Positions 7,595 to 10,717 of a stretch of DNA of 10,717 bases are shown here, piece after piece. The translations under genes were made by a program, and so were the position numbers. Under the pieces are notes generated by a model, which saw only the letters and a program-made list of their open reading frames with translations, did no database searches and was not told the origin of the DNA. This DNA comes from Cerioporus squamosus (lineage: Eukaryota > Basidiomycota > Agaricomycetes > Polyporales > Polyporaceae), in assembly GCA_022592435.1 (NCBI GenBank), contig JABYQS010000949.1:1-10717 (forward strand), written 5' to 3'. The first letter of the stretch is position 1. Every line of letters starts with the position of its first letter.

Positions 7595-10462
7595 ATGGCA
7601 AAGCGCAAGGCTCGAATCATTTCCGATTCGTCTGAGGCAGAGGCTGAGGAGCAGCCGCAAGCCCCGCCCAAGACGCAGCCAGCCCGCACTGGAGGTACGT
7701 GCACGCCGTTGTCCCTTCAGAACCTTGTGCGCACTAACAGGCCTCGACATCCTTTCGTAGCTCCACGTCAAGCTAAGTCCAAAGCGGAAGAAGGTGAGCC
7801 CATGTCCGATGCTAGAAGACGCCGTCGTAAACTGATAGCACTGACGTAGCTTGGAAACCGCTGAAGCCAGGGCAGAAGCGCAGTGCGGGTGCCGAGCCTG
7901 CGGAGAAGACGACTGCCCCAGCCAGACGAAGAAGAAGAAGAAGGGTAAGTGCCCATGCATATCGGAGTATGCCAGCAGTCACACCTCACCTGAACGACGA
8001 CATGGCGTAGACAAAGCCAAGGCCGCGTCGGAGAGCCGCAAGAAGTCGGTCGCTGAACGCTTCTCAGCGCCAGACATCATTGCCGACACCTCTGACGAAG
8101 ACGGCGACGAAGACAAGGGTCCAGCCGCCAAGAAGTATACTACGCCTAAGGGTCCGGCCAGGGTGAGTCTGACAAGGCTTGCGTACTCACAACCTGAAAG
8201 AACTTACTTCCTCGTTGTTCCATAGTCGTCGGTACCAAAGCCTTCCGCCAAACCCGCGAAGCCACAGCAGCAACTTGAAGAGTCGAGTACAGAATCCGAC
8301 GAGGAGTCCGACGAAGAGAAGGATGAAGCAGAGGGTGAAGCAGAGGATGAGGAGGAGGCTGAGAAGTCAGAGCAAGACGACTTGGAAGCTCTCGAGGCCA
8401 ACCCACGTGCGCTGCGGGCGCTCCTTGACCAGGAGGTGAGTAGCGCGGCCTTTGAGCGCCGTTCCCATGCTCATCTCTTTACCCATCTCATCGTCAAGGA
8501 GGCGACTTGGGCCGACGAAGAACGCGGACATGAAGAGCTCTATGCAGACGAGAATGCTACTGTGTCACAGCGGACTACCAAACCAGCGGAGGACTTCTCG
8601 TCATCTGCCGCCGACTCTGCCCGTCTTTCAGTCCCTCCGCTGTTCGACTTCGACGATCGCCAACCCTCTTCTCCCACTCACAAGTCCTCCAAGGCATCCA
8701 AGAAGCGCGCCAAGAGGGATATGACTGACGAGTCAGATGCTGAGAACTCGACACCGGTGAGTATCAGTAACGCGCGCGGTCATATGGGTCGATGTAGTGT
8801 TGATCGTGATGTCGCAGAACCTCTACCCAAGAAGAAGAAATCTGTAGTCGGAGCACCGAGCAAGGACAGCGCTGGTGGGCAGAAGGCAGCTGCGAAGGTC
8901 CACGGGACTGGCAAGAAGGACAGCAGAGACGCGAAGGGGCCGAAGTCTAGCGGAACAGGGAAGAAGTCGGATGCTGGCAAGGAGAGGCAGGTGGCACGCA
9001 GGCTAAGGGACTTGCGAAGAAGGGGGCGCAGTCGAACTCCCTGGTGAGTGCCCATGTTCTCATACAGACCCCACATCTCTAACACACCAAAGCCACGGCC
9101 GCGGTCACGGTCAAGCGCAAGCGCACCAAGGCTGACGAGGTACGTATACCTCCGCATACTGTGGTACTCTGACAGCAACACTCCTGCAGAGTATCGAGTG
9201 GGGTGACGAGATTACCGGCTCCGAATCTGACGCTGCTACTCGGCCCAAGAAGCGTCCTTGCAGAGATGAGGTAGTGCATATCCCACTCACGCAAAGCATC
9301 CCGCTTACAGGAGATGTCGCAGCCTTCAGACTGCGAGTCCTCGTCGGACTCATCGGACAGCTCAGACTCTTCTTCCGACAGCGATTCCAACTCGGACGAC
9401 GACGAGAAATGCACTGATCTCGTCCTCCCTCGCCGTAGTGGCAAGCGCCTGAAGCTGAAGAAGCAGTTCCAACGTGTCAAGGCTGTCGCTCTTCTTGCAA
9501 TCGCATACGTACAGCGCGACATCTGCATCATCAACCCCTTCCCCGATGGCCCGGAGAAGTCCTCGGACTTTGCGCGCCGTGCGCTGATTCAAGCTGCAAA
9601 GGATCGAGGCGACAAAGAGATTGTTCGCCGCCTCAAAACTGAGAAGCCATACTGGAAGAAGTTGTCGACCATCGTAAGTGACGTGTTCAGCGTTTCACAC
9701 CATGACTTCCACACATTCATGCCCTATCACAGCCTACACAACGTATTCCGAACTTCCGGGGCAAGGTCAAGAAGGCGACCGATTCAATCCCCGCTAACGT
9801 CCTCCGTGTTCGCCAAGGTGACGTCGACCACGTTCAGTGGTTGCAGGAGGGTATCCGCGTTATCTTCCCCCACAACTACCAGGTGAGTTGAACCATAGTA
9901 GACATCACAGCATGCTGATCATCTATCTGTTTAGACCAAGACGTTCACCGCGACAGCACCCTTCGACCATCCAGTCTTCTCGCAAGTTCTGTGCTCGTCT
10001 TCTCTTTGCCAAGTCCCGCAGCTACGGCTACCGCATTGTCGATCACTTCGTCTCGACAGATCCTGAGCACCCGGAGGAGAGGGAGATCCCCGCGGCGATG
10101 CTCGCGTTGGTCTCGACCGCTGTAAGTTACTCACTTCACTTCGTTGATCATCCGCTTACATCGTGCTCCAGCTCTACGCGTCGCTCGAGGACTACCGGAA
10201 GTCTCGCTACAGTGCTGGCGACTTCAAAGCCGAACTATTCCTGGACGCATATCAGCAGAACATGCTCGTACTTTCGACGCTCAAGGACAAGACCTGACAG
10301 GTATCACAAGCTGATGCACCGTCTCTACGTCGACGCTTGGTATGCATATCTTCACGCTGCCGACACCATACTCATTGGATGTTTCACAGCTCTTGGTCGC
10401 CCAACAACCCCCAGAAGCAGGTCATCTGCCTCCTCAACACGGACGACATGACCGACGACTAG
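7595..10462 (+). CDS. DUF6532-type protein with long charged N-terminus, multi-exon, frame-disrupted
   Basis: Exons as I read them are 7595-7694, 7761-7793, 7850-7944, 8011-8162, 8226-8435, 8499-8756, 8818-9043, 9093-9139, 9190-9270, 9311-9673, 9733-9882, 9935-10121, 10172-10339 and 10390-10462 (about 714 codons). Introns are 40-66 nt. The first two thirds are disordered-looking: MAKRKARIISDSSEAEAEE, KKKKK clusters and acidic Glu/Asp runs. Then comes a Ser/Asp tract from about 9326 to 9411. The C-terminal exons carry the DUF6532-like domain: FARRALIQAAKDRGDKEIVR, TEKPYWKKLSTI, RIPNFRGKVKKATD, FAKSRSYGYRIVDHF, EREIPAAMLALVSTA and YHKLMHRLYVDAW, ending MTDD before TAG. The basic clusters suggest a nuclear protein; the function is unknown. 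Frame changes occur near 7925, at the 8756/8818 and 9043/9093 junctions, near 8985, at about 9992 and about 10292, so it is a pseudogene or carries sequence errors. Confidence 0.75.
7928..7942 (+). repeat. (GAA)5 microsatellite
   Basis: Five GAA units lie at the end of exon 3 and encode Lys or Arg depending on frame. The reading frame upstream (EPAEKTTAPARR) and the one needed downstream (KKKKK, then DKAKAASESRKK) differ by one base, and the change falls in or just before this repeat. Confidence 0.8.
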
Positions 10463-10717
10463 GCCGATACCCGTCATCGTGTGCTTCATCGTTCACCTCC
10501 ACGTATACCCCGGCACGCTCATCATGTCAGATATGTCCATACGAGATAGCACACGCCCGATCCGTCTTCATGCCCTTCCTTCAAAATCATACAATAATCC
10601 ATAACGCCGCGATGGGCATCTCTTTGCCCCGGACTCACCGTGCATGTCAGTTACCTACAGCTTAACTGTGCACGATACCCCATACACGACAGCACTCATA
10701 GCGTACTCTGGTCGCAA
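10463..10717. other. 3' flank of the DUF6532 gene
   Basis: No open frame or RNA gene is evident. An A-rich stretch near 10580-10600 (acaataatcc) could belong to a polyadenylation region. No terminal repeat matching the left hairpin is present, so if an element contains this gene its right end is outside the window. Confidence 0.4.

Noticed and set aside
8204..8401. Minus-strand Ser-rich frame (SSSSDS-like runs)
   Set aside because: It is antisense to the Glu/Asp-rich exon 5 of the DUF6532 gene and has no splice or start context.
10463..10717. Search for a terminal repeat after the DUF6532 gene
   Set aside because: Nothing matches the left hairpin; the true right end, if any, must be outside the window.
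1..10717. tRNA, rRNA, CRISPR array, bacterial ribosome-binding sites or terminators
   Set aside because: No cloverleaf-compatible GTTCGANNC context, no spaced direct repeats and no prokaryotic gene layout; intron-rich genes indicate a eukaryote.

Overview
The window looks like nuclear DNA from a mushroom-forming basidiomycete (Agaricomycetes). The evidence is GC-rich DNA cut by many 40-66 nt introns with GTRNGT donors, and two protein families I know from this group: a Plavaka-clade (KDZ-type) transposase and a DUF6532-type protein. Family calls are from memory of conserved motifs, without a database search. No rRNA, tRNA, CRISPR array or bacterial-style operon is visible.

Layout. (1) Bases 1-3655 are GC-rich and hold no gene I can name. 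They contain short tandem duplications, open fragments on both strands and many intron-like segments. The minus strand gives the better splice signals, so I suspect one or more broken, spliced minus-strand genes. (2) Bases 3656-3956 are a lower-GC spacer with a 13-bp hairpin and a cluster of GCCAAT/ATTGGC hexamers in alternating orientation; this is a candidate transposon end or subterminal region. (3) Bases 7317 down to 3957 (minus strand) are a nearly full-length Plavaka transposase, colinear with the family from the N-terminal C2HC zinc finger to the C-terminus. It has three clean introns, but at least 15 small frame changes break it. (4) Bases 7318-7594 are a 277-bp divergent intergenic region. 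(5) Bases 7595-10462 (plus strand) are a gene of about 14 exons coding for a long, charged, Lys/Ser/Asp/Glu-rich N-terminal part and a C-terminal DUF6532-like domain. It also has several one-base frame changes. (6) Bases 10463-10717 are 3' flank.

How the parts relate. The transposase and the DUF6532 gene lie head to head and may share a promoter region. Whether the second gene is element cargo or a host gene beside an insertion cannot be settled here, because no matching right terminus is visible. Both recognisable genes are broken by small indels while introns and protein motifs remain clear. That means either recent loss of selection or indel errors in the underlying assembly, and this question affects every reading of the window.
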